The notes beneath the pieces were generated by a model, which saw only the letters and a list, made by a program, of their open reading frames with translations, made no database searches and was not told the origin of the DNA. 64,000 nucleotides of DNA, taken from positions 62,001-126,000 of the forward strand of contig NZ_FZPA01000007.1 in NCBI RefSeq assembly GCF_900188185.1, in the 5' to 3' direction. Source of the stretch: Sphingopyxis indica. GTDB taxonomy: Bacteria; Pseudomonadota; Alphaproteobacteria; Sphingomonadales; Sphingomonadaceae. The stretch's first letter is position 1. The number at the start of each line of letters is the position of its first letter. Below, in pieces: positions 9,052 through 16,378 of this stretch. The position numbers were made by a program, and so were the translations under genes.

Positions 9052-10711
9052 GGTTTGTCCTGCGTAGATTGAACCGCCGCCCCCGCGAACCCGGGGGCAC
9101 CGATGTTATAACTCGGCTTTGGCCCGGTTGCGGATTGTCGTTTGCGAAGTCAAGGATGCCCATGAGCGAGCCGTGGAGCGTGGCGCCGATCTCGCCGCGC
9201 TTATCGCCGGGATGGAGGACGATCTTGCCGACGAGCGACCGGATGTCGGATGAGGCGTCGAGCCGCGCGTCGGGGTCGCTGAGCACATCGGTGAGCGCTG
9301 CGACCTTGCGCTTGTAGATTTCGGCGATGCCGGGATGAACGTCGGGAACGGCGGGCGGCACTTCGGCGAGCCGCGCGGTGATTTCCTTGCGTTCGCGCTC
9401 AAGCTCGGCCATGCGCGCCTTCATCGACGGCTGATAAAGCCCGTCCTCGATCGCCGCCATGATGCCAGCAACCGCACGGTCGATCTTGGCGAGCGCACGC
9501 TCATCGGCATCCGCCTGGATACGTCGCTCGCGGTTTTCGCGGTTAATATGGGCGGCATAGGCGGCAACCGCCGCCTCGATCTTGTCGGGCGACACCAGCC
9601 GGTCAACCATGCCCGCGAGCGCACGGCGTTCGAGCAGTTTGCGCTTGATTGTCCGCCCATTGGTGCAGGTGCGCTTGCGGTGATGTCCGGTGCAGCCGTA
9701 GCGGTCCTGGACGACGACAGCATAAGGACCACCACAGACGCCGCATTCGAGCAGTCCCGAGAGCAGATAGGCCGGGCGCCGCTTGGCATGCAGCGTGCGC
9801 GCCTGTGCCGCTTGTTTGACCGCCGCGTAGCATCTGGCGATGTCCTCCTGTTGGCGCTTGACCGCCGCCCACAGCTCGTCGCTGACGATGCGCAGCTCGG
9901 GAACCTCTTTCCTGATCCATTCGGATTCGGGATTCAGGCGCGTGACGCTCTTTCCCGTCGCGGGGTCTTTGACATAATGTTTGTGGTTCCAGACGCGGAC
10001 GCCGACGTACAGCTCGTTGTTGATGATGCCGGTGCCGCGCCGCGCATCGCCCCGGATGCTGGTATCGCGCCATGCGATGCCTTTCGGGCCGGGGATACCA
10101 TCGGCGTTGAGATCGCGCGCGATGGCGCGCGGGCTTTTGCCACTCGCGAACTCGCGGAAGATGCGCTCGACGACAAGCGCTTCGGCCGGATCGACCTCGC
10201 GTTCGCCGCGCACGAGCTCGCCCTCGCCGTTGAGGCGCCGGACGATGCGATAGCCATAGGCATTCGGCCCGGCGGAAAAACCCTTCTCGACCCGCCCGCG
10301 CAGCCCGCGATGGGTCTTTTTGGCGAGGTCTTTCAGGAACAGCGCGTTCATCGTGCCCTTGAGCCCGACATGCAGCTCGGAGATTTCGCCTTCGGCCAGG
10401 GTAACGAGTGGCACGCGCGCGAACTGGAGATGTTTGTATAATGTCGCGACATCGGCCTGATCGCGCGATACGCGGTCGAGAGCTTCCGCGATCACCATGT
10501 CGAACTTTCCCGCCTGGGCATCCGCAAGCAACGATTGGATGCCCGGTCGCAGGATCACGCTCGCCCCCGATATGGCGGCGTCTTCGTAGCTCCCCGCGAT
10601 CACCCAGCCTTCACGCTCCGCGCGCTCGCGGCAGAGACGGAGCTGATCGGCGATCGATGCAGCATTCTGTTGGTCGGACGAATAGCGGGCATAGAGCGCG
10701 GCGCGGATCAT
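9041..10711 (-). CDS. Large serine site-specific recombinase (island integrase)
   Basis: Probably integrates and excises the island. From the ATG at 10711 it is 556 residues. The N-terminal resolvase domain starts MIRAALYARYSSDQQ; S11 after R9 is the expected catalytic serine. A recombinase domain follows (GKSPRAIARDLNADGIPGP), then a zinc-ribbon with ECGVCGG and later GCTGHHRKRTC, and a coiled-coil-like stretch. AGAAGGACAATGCC before the ATG supports this start over 10729. The stop lies inside the 3' end of maeB, so the last codons (NLIP-stop) come from sequence antisense to maeB. A FANDNPQ motif lies near the C-terminus. Confidence 0.92.
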   Translation of the reverse strand: MIRAALYARYSSDQQNAASIADQLRLCRERAEREGWVIAGSYEDAAISGASVILRPGIQSLLADAQAGKFDMVIAEALDRVSRDQADVATLYKHLQFARVPLVTLAEGEISELHVGLKGTMNALFLKDLAKKTHRGLRGRVEKGFSAGPNAYGYRIVRRLNGEGELVRGEREVDPAEALVVERIFREFASGKSPRAIARDLNADGIPGPKGIAWRDTSIRGDARRGTGIINNELYVGVRVWNHKHYVKDPATGKSVTRLNPESEWIRKEVPELRIVSDELWAAVKRQQEDIARCYAAVKQAAQARTLHAKRRPAYLLSGLLECGVCGGPYAVVVQDRYGCTGHHRKRTCTNGRTIKRKLLERRALAGMVDRLVSPDKIEAAVAAYAAHINRENRERRIQADADERALAKIDRAVAGIMAAIEDGLYQPSMKARMAELERERKEITARLAEVPPAVPDVHPGIAEIYKRKVAALTDVLSDPDARLDASSDIRSLVGKIVLHPGDKRGEIGATLHGSLMGILDFANDNPQPGQSRVITSVPPGSRGRRFNLRRTNLIP

Positions 10712-10789
10712 GGCATTGTCCTTCTGCAAAGGGCGGACTGGAAGTCCGCCCGGCCGGACTAGACAGTCTCGCGCGGAATTACCCTAACC

Positions 10790-10996
10790 TCAACGCTTGG
10801 GGGCCGACGGATTCTTCGAGATCGGTTCATTGTCATTCGCCGCTTTGCAGATACCGATATGCTCCCGTGCGATATGGCGTCCGATGGCTTCGGCGATGCG
10901 CGTTAGCGCCGCATCGACGGCGGTGGATTCGAGGACGGACGGATTGTCGTTCGCGGCTTCGAGCGACCGCGAGCCAGGCGCCGCATCGCCTTTCAT
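10790..10996 (-). CDS. Small island protein with AANDN motifs
   Basis: A 68-residue hydrophilic protein of no recognised family, starting in a TGA/ATG overlap (ATGA) with the alpA-like gene just upstream, so probably translationally coupled to it. It has two copies of an A-N-D-N motif (AANDNPS near the start and KAANDNEP near the end) around a short predicted helix (DAALTRIAEAIGRHIARE). Similar motifs occur in the neighbouring recombinase and AlpA protein. The coupling and the proline/serine-rich tail typical of small mobile-element proteins support it being real. Confidence 0.6.
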   Translation of the reverse strand: MKGDAAPGSRSLEAANDNPSVLESTAVDAALTRIAEAIGRHIAREHIGICKAANDNEPISKNPSAPKR

Positions 10997-11220
10997 ACCG
11001 GTTCATTTTCCGGGTCCCGGTTGTCATTGTCGGCGCGGTAGGCAGGCGGATTTGCGATCCAACGATTGACCGCGGATTCGTGCCATCCCGCGCCGTGAAC
11101 GCTGATCTTCACCTGCTCCGGAAAGGTGCCGTCGGCAATCTTGCGATAGAGCGTCGAGCGTGAGAGCCCGGTACGGGCGAGAACGGTCTGGAGGCGGATG
11201 ATCCGTTCGGTCACAGGCAT
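10993..11220 (-). CDS. AlpA-family transcriptional regulator / excisionase-like protein
   Basis: A 75-residue MerR-like winged-helix DNA-binding protein of the AlpA family, which commonly controls integrase genes or acts as a recombination directionality factor. The diagnostic segment is LARTGLSRSTLYRKIADGTF followed by FPEQVKIS and the WHESAVNRWI strand-helix. AAGGAG lies seven bases before the ATG. It heads an operon with the small AANDN protein and, after a short gap, the serine recombinase. Four phased 10-bp repeats 110-150 bases upstream could be its binding sites. The C-terminus carries a DNDN motif. Confidence 0.88.
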   Translation of the reverse strand: MPVTERIIRLQTVLARTGLSRSTLYRKIADGTFPEQVKISVHGAGWHESAVNRWIANPPAYRADNDNRDPENEPV

Positions 11221-11330
11221 GGGTTTACTCCTTCGGCTGGGGTTGGCTGGGCTCCCTTGGGCCTAGAATTGGTGATCCCGCCGCGGGGAACAACTGTCTC
11301 TTCGTGGTGTCTCAGGCTGCGCAGGGTGGC

Positions 11331-11370
11331 GTGTCGTCTCTTGTCGTTTCCTGGCGTCCGCTGTCGTTTG
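11331..11370. promoter_or_regulatory. Four tandem 10-bp phased repeats upstream of alpA-like gene
   Basis: The consecutive decamers GTGTCGTCTC, TTGTCGTTTC, CTGGCGTCCG and CTGTCGTTTG share NTGKCGTYYS. One helical turn per repeat places all copies on the same DNA face, as for cooperative protein binding. They sit 111-150 bases upstream of the AlpA start codon. The rest of the 11221-11735 gap has no gene I can support. Confidence 0.5.
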
Positions 11371-11735
11371 ACGGCGGGGCCACAATTTTTTTCCCATGCC
11401 GTCCCAGCCACGGATTTGGTGTCGCGCAGGGCAGCCGACGCTTGCCTTTGTGGCCGCGCGAGCGCGCCGAATCGAGTGGGCGGAGCGATTGCCGGCACCA
11501 TTTCGCTTTCGGCGATCGCCTAGGTTGCGAAAAGATCATTTCATGAGGTCATGCGCCAAGGATTGGCCGAACCGCGCCTCCCGGAAACTACAGTTTCGGC
11601 GCGTCTGAGCGCATTCGACGGAATTCAGCGCACAATGTTCGGCGGAAATTACTGACATCACGCCGCAAACCCGTTCACGCCGGACCGTGCTTCAGCTCGC
11701 GCCTGATAAGCGGCGTCAATGGTGTTGAGGCTTCG

Positions 11736-12941
11736 CTATGGGAGTGTGATGGCTCCCGGCCTTATTCTGGTGATCACTAGAACGATCGGTCGGCCATCAG
11801 AATCACGGCGGAGATTAGCTTGTTGGAATAGTATTGGCGGAAATTTCGCCGGATCGTCCTTGGTGTCGGTTGGGGGCCAGTACTTTTTGAGGAAGACTAT
11901 GGTTTCGGACGCCGAGACTGCCAACGGATCCGGCAGCCCGGGAGACCGCGGCAGCTTTGTGAGCCGGTTCGAAATGTACCACACCCGCATCCGACCAACC
12001 GCGGTACCTCCGCACGCGAGGCGAATGTCCTGGACCACGCCAGCGTCATTGGTGACTGGTTGCAAAACTGCGGGAATTTTTGACGTCATCGCCACGGTTG
12101 TGGACGCGACTATCAGCGGAGCGCGGGCGGCCTTTGGGCGCCGACAGTTCTTGTCGAGCACCATCCAGGCCGGGCTGGTTTTGAGCTGTGCAGCGAGATT
12201 GTCGATCTCGGCAACAGCGGCGATCGCTTGCGTGGGAGTCGTCAGCATCTGGTCGTGGGCGGGCCACCAAATCTTCATCAGCAGGCCGGCGAGATACCAG
12301 CCGATATTTACGAGCAGCAACAAAGAGAAGGTTAGGAAGGCGCGCAGCAAATATTCATGCGCCATCTTGATGCAGGTGACCTTCCAATTGACCCCTTTGC
12401 TGTTGCGGCGAGTATGGAGCAGCAACCGCCGCGCGAGCGTTTGTCTCGGGTGCGGAACCGCCCAAGCCTTCTCGAAATCGGATAGGCCCGGTTCGTGCGA
12501 CACAGATACCTTCAGCTCTCGGAAGGCCCAGTGGCCCGCGCTTGCCGTATAGGCGACTGCCAGCCCGAGTAACACCATGTTGAGCCAAATCGGTGCGCTG
12601 CCGGCCTTCTTCTCCCACAACGCGCTGACCAAAGTCAGTACGAGCGGGATCAAAGCGGCCACCAGCGGCAGGTAGGTCGCGGCCTTTTGGTCAGTGCCGC
12701 GGCGGCGCTCCGTCTCACTGTCGGCAAGGCGACGCGCTTCTTCCAAAGCTGCCTCGGGATCCTTGCCGAAATCGAGCGCATCGATCCGCGCCTCGTCGCG
12801 CGTGAGATCGTCCTCAAGTTTCTTCTTTTGCGCGGGTGTCAGATCTTCGAGCCACGGCCAGAAGAACTGGCCGGTCGCGAAAAGCCATTTGACGAGCTCT
12901 TGCCTCGCTTGCGCGGCGCGCGCCGCGATCCCTGTCATCAT
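11736..12941 (-). CDS. Membrane protein of unknown family in graspetide operon
   Basis: A 401-residue protein I cannot place in a family. It has a charged N-terminal cytoplasmic part with predicted coiled coil (EDLTPAQKKKLEDDLTRDEA to ERRRGTDQK, about 31-85). Two hydrophobic segments follow (about 89-108 and 118-138), then a basic loop, a long hydrophobic region (about 198-222), and a C-terminal domain of about 175 residues that may be extracytoplasmic. Its ATG overlaps the stop of the ATP-grasp gene (ATGA), so the two are probably co-translated. By position it may export, process or respond to the modified peptide. It has no visible ABC-ATPase, C39 or subtilisin motif. Confidence 0.8.
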   Translation of the reverse strand: MMTGIAARAAQARQELVKWLFATGQFFWPWLEDLTPAQKKKLEDDLTRDEARIDALDFGKDPEAALEEARRLADSETERRRGTDQKAATYLPLVAALIPLVLTLVSALWEKKAGSAPIWLNMVLLGLAVAYTASAGHWAFRELKVSVSHEPGLSDFEKAWAVPHPRQTLARRLLLHTRRNSKGVNWKVTCIKMAHEYLLRAFLTFSLLLLVNIGWYLAGLLMKIWWPAHDQMLTTPTQAIAAVAEIDNLAAQLKTSPAWMVLDKNCRRPKAARAPLIVASTTVAMTSKIPAVLQPVTNDAGVVQDIRLACGGTAVGRMRVWYISNRLTKLPRSPGLPDPLAVSASETIVFLKKYWPPTDTKDDPAKFPPILFQQANLRRDSDGRPIVLVITRIRPGAITLP

Positions 12942-13888
12942 TGGATGATCGCTTCGAGTTCATCGACGATGGCGGCGGCGAGCGGCAAGCCGGTGCGGCG
13001 CTGGATCCAGGCCCACTGGCCATTGGGGTTGATCTCAAGGAACCAGTACTGCCCGTCTTGGTCGGCGATTAGGTCAATCGCGCCGTAGCGCAGGTCGAGT
13101 TGTTTGGTGAGTGCCAGGCATTTGTCGACGATGGCGGCCGGCAGCTCGATCGTCTCATGGCGTAGGTCGAGCCGTGTACCCGACCGCCAATCCACCTCGG
13201 TCTCACCATGGTCCTGCGAATGAATCGCCGCGGCAAAGACGCGGTCGCCGATCACGGTCGCTCGGATGTCAAAGGCCTTGCGCACCTCGCGCTGATAGAT
13301 GACCGGCGCGAGCGACACCGCCGTCTGATCCATCGGGTTGAGTGGATCGAGCCGCGCGGTGAACAGCACCTCGCCGGCCTCTCCACGTTCGACAAGCGAA
13401 TGGCGGAGTGGTTTGCCAATCACGTTGCCGTCCGCGACGAACGAGCTGGCCGCCGCGAAGTCGTTCGAGATCAGCGTCTCGGGGACACCCAGCCCCAGCT
13501 GCGACGCGAGGGTCAATTGACGTGGCTTATCCTCGGCGCGCAGGATCGCGAATGGCGAACTCAGCCACCGGCCTTCCAGCGCATTCCACAGCGCCTTGGT
13601 CACCGCCGACCATTCGTCGGTCAGGTATTTGGTTGTGGCCTCATCCTTGGCCACGACTGGCTCGGGTGCACCGGGCTGACGGTAATACGCCGCACCGACG
13701 TCGTCGAGGCGGAGGGTGAGGTCGGGCGTCTCAATCTCCCAGCCATGCCCGGCGCGCGGATCGAACCGGACCTTCGCTTGTGGTAGGCTTTCGGTGTTGA
13801 GGCGATGAAAGGCGCGACCCCGGCGCCGCAGTTCGACGACGATGAAGTCGGTCGTGAGGTCGCGCTTGTTGGTGACGAGCAGAATCAC
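12938..13888 (-). CDS. ATP-grasp peptide ligase (MvdD/RimK-like graspetide maturase)
   Basis: Predicted to activate Asp/Glu side chains of the upstream precursor with ATP and join them to Thr/Ser side chains as macrocyclic esters. It is 316 residues, as usual for the family. The N-terminal domain has LVTNKRDLTTDFIVVELRRR. The segment DKPRQLTLASQLGLGVPETL (about 120-139) is typical of MvdC/MvdD-like enzymes. Nucleotide-binding and metal residues are visible as IGKP (K159), YQREVRKAFDIR (198-209), YGAIDL (D272) and LEINPNGQW (E285, N287). The start is GTG, 16 bases after the precursor stop with only a weak ribosome site, so expression likely depends on the precursor transcript. The membrane-protein gene overlaps its stop. 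Confidence 0.93.
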   Translation of the reverse strand: MILLVTNKRDLTTDFIVVELRRRGRAFHRLNTESLPQAKVRFDPRAGHGWEIETPDLTLRLDDVGAAYYRQPGAPEPVVAKDEATTKYLTDEWSAVTKALWNALEGRWLSSPFAILRAEDKPRQLTLASQLGLGVPETLISNDFAAASSFVADGNVIGKPLRHSLVERGEAGEVLFTARLDPLNPMDQTAVSLAPVIYQREVRKAFDIRATVIGDRVFAAAIHSQDHGETEVDWRSGTRLDLRHETIELPAAIVDKCLALTKQLDLRYGAIDLIADQDGQYWFLEINPNGQWAWIQRRTGLPLAAAIVDELEAIIQ

Positions 13889-13904
13889 GGCTAGGACGAT
13901 CCGA

Positions 13905-14546
13905 TCAATGGATCATCGAAAAGTCGTCATCGTCTCCCTCGACATCGGCTGAGGTTTTGGTCTGGAGTTCGAGCAGCAAGGCGGGAAAATCGTCATCAAT
14001 CCCCTCCTGATTGTTGAACGACCGGGTCTCGAGTTCCAGCGTGCCCGCGCTCATCTGATCATCGCTTTCCTGCTGCACGTCCGTCTTGGTTGCGAGTTCG
14101 GCGAGCATGTCGAGAGGGCGACGCGGCATTCCCAGTGTCTCGTCGCTGGTCAGATCGTCGTCCGCACTTTCCTGACGGACCTTGGTCAACGTGCTGGTGT
14201 CGAGCAAAGCATCGAAGCTACGAAGGTCGGTCGACGCATCCTGATCGTCGGCTTCCATCCGCACCAATGTGATCGTCGTCTCGGCGAGCGCGATCGCGGC
14301 CAGTTCGGTCATGTTCGAGTAATCTTGATCGTCGCCTTCCTGGCGCACGCGGGTCGAGGTGTTGGTCTCGACAACGGTCGACGCCGCCATTTCTATCACC
14401 GGCACGAGCCCGGCCTCGGTCTCGATCACCCAGAGCTGCCGGGCTGGATCGTAGTGACCGGGAAGATCCGCCGACGACGTGCGGGGGGTTGCATGTCGAA
14501 AGAGGAGCGGCGCCGCGTGCGCTGTTTTGCCTGGCTCTGGCAGCAT
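13905..14546 (-). CDS. Multi-core graspetide (omega-ester RiPP) precursor peptide
   Basis: A 213-residue acidic peptide and probable substrate of the adjacent ATP-grasp ligase. The leader contains APLLFRHATPR and HYDPARQLWV (residues 31-40), like the YD-x3-Q leader motif of ATP-grasp target peptides. Six repeats follow. Their key residues are T63/T65/E70/D72/D73, T91/T93/E98/D100/D101, T119/T121/E126/D129/D130, T153/T155/E160/D162/D163, T174/S176/E181/D184/D185 and T196/T198/E203/D205/D206. The second hydroxyl residue is always five before the Glu. I chose the ATG at 14546 because GTGGAGGGATTTGACG precedes it; the open frame to 14711 has no such site and overlaps the palindrome. No protease site (e.g. 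Gly-Gly) is obvious. Confidence 0.9.
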   Translation of the reverse strand: MLPEPGKTAHAAPLLFRHATPRTSSADLPGHYDPARQLWVIETEAGLVPVIEMAASTVVETNTSTRVRQEGDDQDYSNMTELAAIALAETTITLVRMEADDQDASTDLRSFDALLDTSTLTKVRQESADDDLTSDETLGMPRRPLDMLAELATKTDVQQESDDQMSAGTLELETRSFNNQEGIDDDFPALLLELQTKTSADVEGDDDDFSMIH

Positions 14547-14672
14547 CGTCAAATCCCTCCACTGGACGGCAAGCCGTCCTTCCTTTGTTCTATGCCTAGG
14601 TCCAAAAACGCCCAAATTCAAATTGTATTGTAATCGACCTGAAGCGCCTCGAGTCACCTGTTCCTCCACATT

Positions 14673-14697
14673 TTGCCCGGCGCAAAGCGCCGGGCAA
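14673..14697. promoter_or_regulatory. Perfect 11-bp inverted repeat between divergent genes
   Basis: TTGCCCGGCGC, loop AAA, GCGCCGGGCAA. It lies between the precursor gene (leftward, start 14546) and the nucleotidyltransferase gene (rightward, start 14744). It could be an operator for divergent promoters or a hairpin in either leader. An AT-rich stretch at about 14590-14636 is the more likely core promoter region for the precursor; I cannot fix its -35 and -10. Confidence 0.55.
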
Positions 14698-14743
14698 TCT
14701 GCTCTTGCCAAGTGACGGGCATTGCCCGAAGATTCCTGCGCCC

Positions 14744-15664
14744 ATGCGAACCGACGTCGATCATCTTCCCGCCGCCAAGCAGCGCGAGCTTGAGCGCATC
14801 GTCGAAATCATCTTCGACGAGTTCGGTGCCGCGACCGAGAATGCGACCGGACGCCGCAAGGGCGCGCGCATCCTCAAGATCATCCTGTTCGGCAGCTATG
14901 CGAGGGATGATTGGGTCGATGCCCCGGCATCCGCCAACCAGTATAAATCCGATTATGATATACTGGTCATTGTCAGCCAGAAAGAGCTGACCGACCGCGC
15001 CGCATATTGGTCCAAAACCGAAGAGCGGCTGATCCGCGCCTATACAATCGAAAAGACGCTGCGGACGCCGGTGAACTTCATTGTCCATTCGCTGCACGAG
15101 GTAAACGACGGGCTTGCGCACGGCCGGGTCTTCTTCATGGAGGTCGCGAAGGACGGCATCGCGCTTTACGAGGCCGATGACCGCGAATTGGCGACGCCGA
15201 AACCGAAGACTTCGGAGCAAGCTTTGGCGACCGCGAGAGAATATTTTGAGGACGGATTCCCGTCTGCGATGAAGCGGTATGAATTTGCACGGTTTGGAAT
15301 CGACAAGGGGTATTTGAAGGACGCTGCCTTCGATATGCACCAGACCACCGAGCGTCTTTATGCCTGCCTACTGCTGACGCTGACCTATTACACGCCGTAC
15401 AACCACAACATCGCATTCCTGCGTTCGCTCGCCGAGGGGCTGGATCGTCGTCTCTATGGCATCTGGCCCGAAGCTAATCGCCGCGAACGTGCAATGTTCC
15501 AGAAGTTGAAGGAGGCCTACACCAAGGCCCGCTATTCCAAGCACTACCGGATCAGCGAAGAGGAACTGACCTGGCTCGGCGAGCGCGTCGAAGAACTCGG
15601 CCGCGTCGTCCATCAGGTCTGCACCGACAGGATCGCCGAACTCGAAAGGGCGGCGCGCGAATAA
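14744..15664 (+). CDS. Nucleotidyltransferase-HEPN domain protein
   Basis: A 306-residue two-domain protein. The N-terminal polymerase-beta-like nucleotidyltransferase domain has the motif LFGSYARDDW followed by the acidic pair in SDYDILVIV. The C-terminal HEPN-type helical domain carries AAFDMHQTTERLYACLL and KARYSKHYRIS. Domain pairs of this type occur in toxin-antitoxin and defence modules, in which the transferase AMPylates the HEPN protein; here both are fused. The Rx4-6H ribonuclease motif of active HEPN toxins is not clear. I chose ATG 14744; the frame opens at 14705 but the extra part lies in the intergenic palindrome. A shorter relative follows downstream. Confidence 0.8.
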   Translation: MRTDVDHLPAAKQRELERIVEIIFDEFGAATENATGRRKGARILKIILFGSYARDDWVDAPASANQYKSDYDILVIVSQKELTDRAAYWSKTEERLIRAYTIEKTLRTPVNFIVHSLHEVNDGLAHGRVFFMEVAKDGIALYEADDRELATPKPKTSEQALATAREYFEDGFPSAMKRYEFARFGIDKGYLKDAAFDMHQTTERLYACLLLTLTYYTPYNHNIAFLRSLAEGLDRRLYGIWPEANRRERAMFQKLKEAYTKARYSKHYRISEEELTWLGERVEELGRVVHQVCTDRIAELERAARE

Positions 15665-15883
15665 ACGCGGTCGTCCGCCCGGCTTGCCGGGACTCCGCGC
15701 TTCTGGCATAATCCCGCGCACGGGATGGAATGACTGGCGGCCATCTCCGAGGATTATCCTGCCAGCATCATGCAGGTCCGGCCGAGGGTCGGGCAGTTGC
15801 TGTACGCCGCTCGATCGGCACGCAGCGGACACCGCTTGCACATTCGCGCGATGACGCGCGGACCGCCGCTGTGCGAGCTCAAC

Positions 15884-16378
15884 ATGCATACCCCCAAAGC
15901 GAACGACGTTTACGCGCGCGAAGTCGTGATGGCGCGCGTCGGCCATCTGATCCGCCGCAAGCAGCAGGAGGTCGAACGGATCACACGCATCCTGCGCGCC
16001 TGCTTCGATCCCACCCGCGTGCAAGCGCCCCAGCCGGGCGAAATCCGCCGCATCGTCCTGATCGGCCCCTATGCGCGGAAGACTTGGTATGAAGACGACG
16101 AGACGATCAACTTTTCCGATTACGAATTCTGGATCGTCGTCAATCATCCGCTGTTCAAGGAAGCCGAATGCTGGACCCGCGCCCGCGAGGTCATCGACAG
16201 CGAACTCGGCAACCGCTGCGCTGTCAGCCTCGAACTCTATTCGAAGGCCGACATCCGCGTCGCCAAGGCCGAGCGCGACACCTTCATCCTCGACCGCATT
16301 GAAGCGGGCATCACCCTCTATCGCGCCTCGCGCGATGCACCGCTGAATGACCGCGAGCGGAAGGCGGTGCGGTCGTGA
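15884..16378 (+). CDS. Degenerate nucleotidyltransferase-like protein
   Basis: A 164-residue protein related to the nucleotidyltransferase domain of the gene before it: IVLIGPYARKTW aligns with IILFGSYARDDW, and FSDYEFWIVV with KSDYDILVIV. The GS motif is GP here and the second acidic residue is Glu, so catalysis may be lost or altered. It lacks the HEPN part. The start is uncertain; ATG 15884 (MHTPKAND) is chosen, ATG 15929 is the alternative, and the frame is open from 15770. Its stop overlaps the sigma-factor start by four bases (GTGA), suggesting coupling. Confidence 0.65.
   Translation: MHTPKANDVYAREVVMARVGHLIRRKQQEVERITRILRACFDPTRVQAPQPGEIRRIVLIGPYARKTWYEDDETINFSDYEFWIVVNHPLFKEAECWTRAREVIDSELGNRCAVSLELYSKADIRVAKAERDTFILDRIEAGITLYRASRDAPLNDRERKAVRS

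Noticed and set aside
11221-11735. Several ORFs and a tRNA-adjacent-looking reading (VPRGGITNSRPKG) upstream of the AlpA gene
   Set aside because: No tRNA fold or complete family match is visible. The reading resembles spurious ORFs often called near integration sites, so I report only the phased repeats.
14547-14711. Upstream extension of the graspetide precursor to an ATG at 14711
   Set aside because: The extension lacks a ribosome site, crosses the perfect palindrome and overlaps the divergent gene's upstream region, while ATG 14546 has a strong GGAGGG site.
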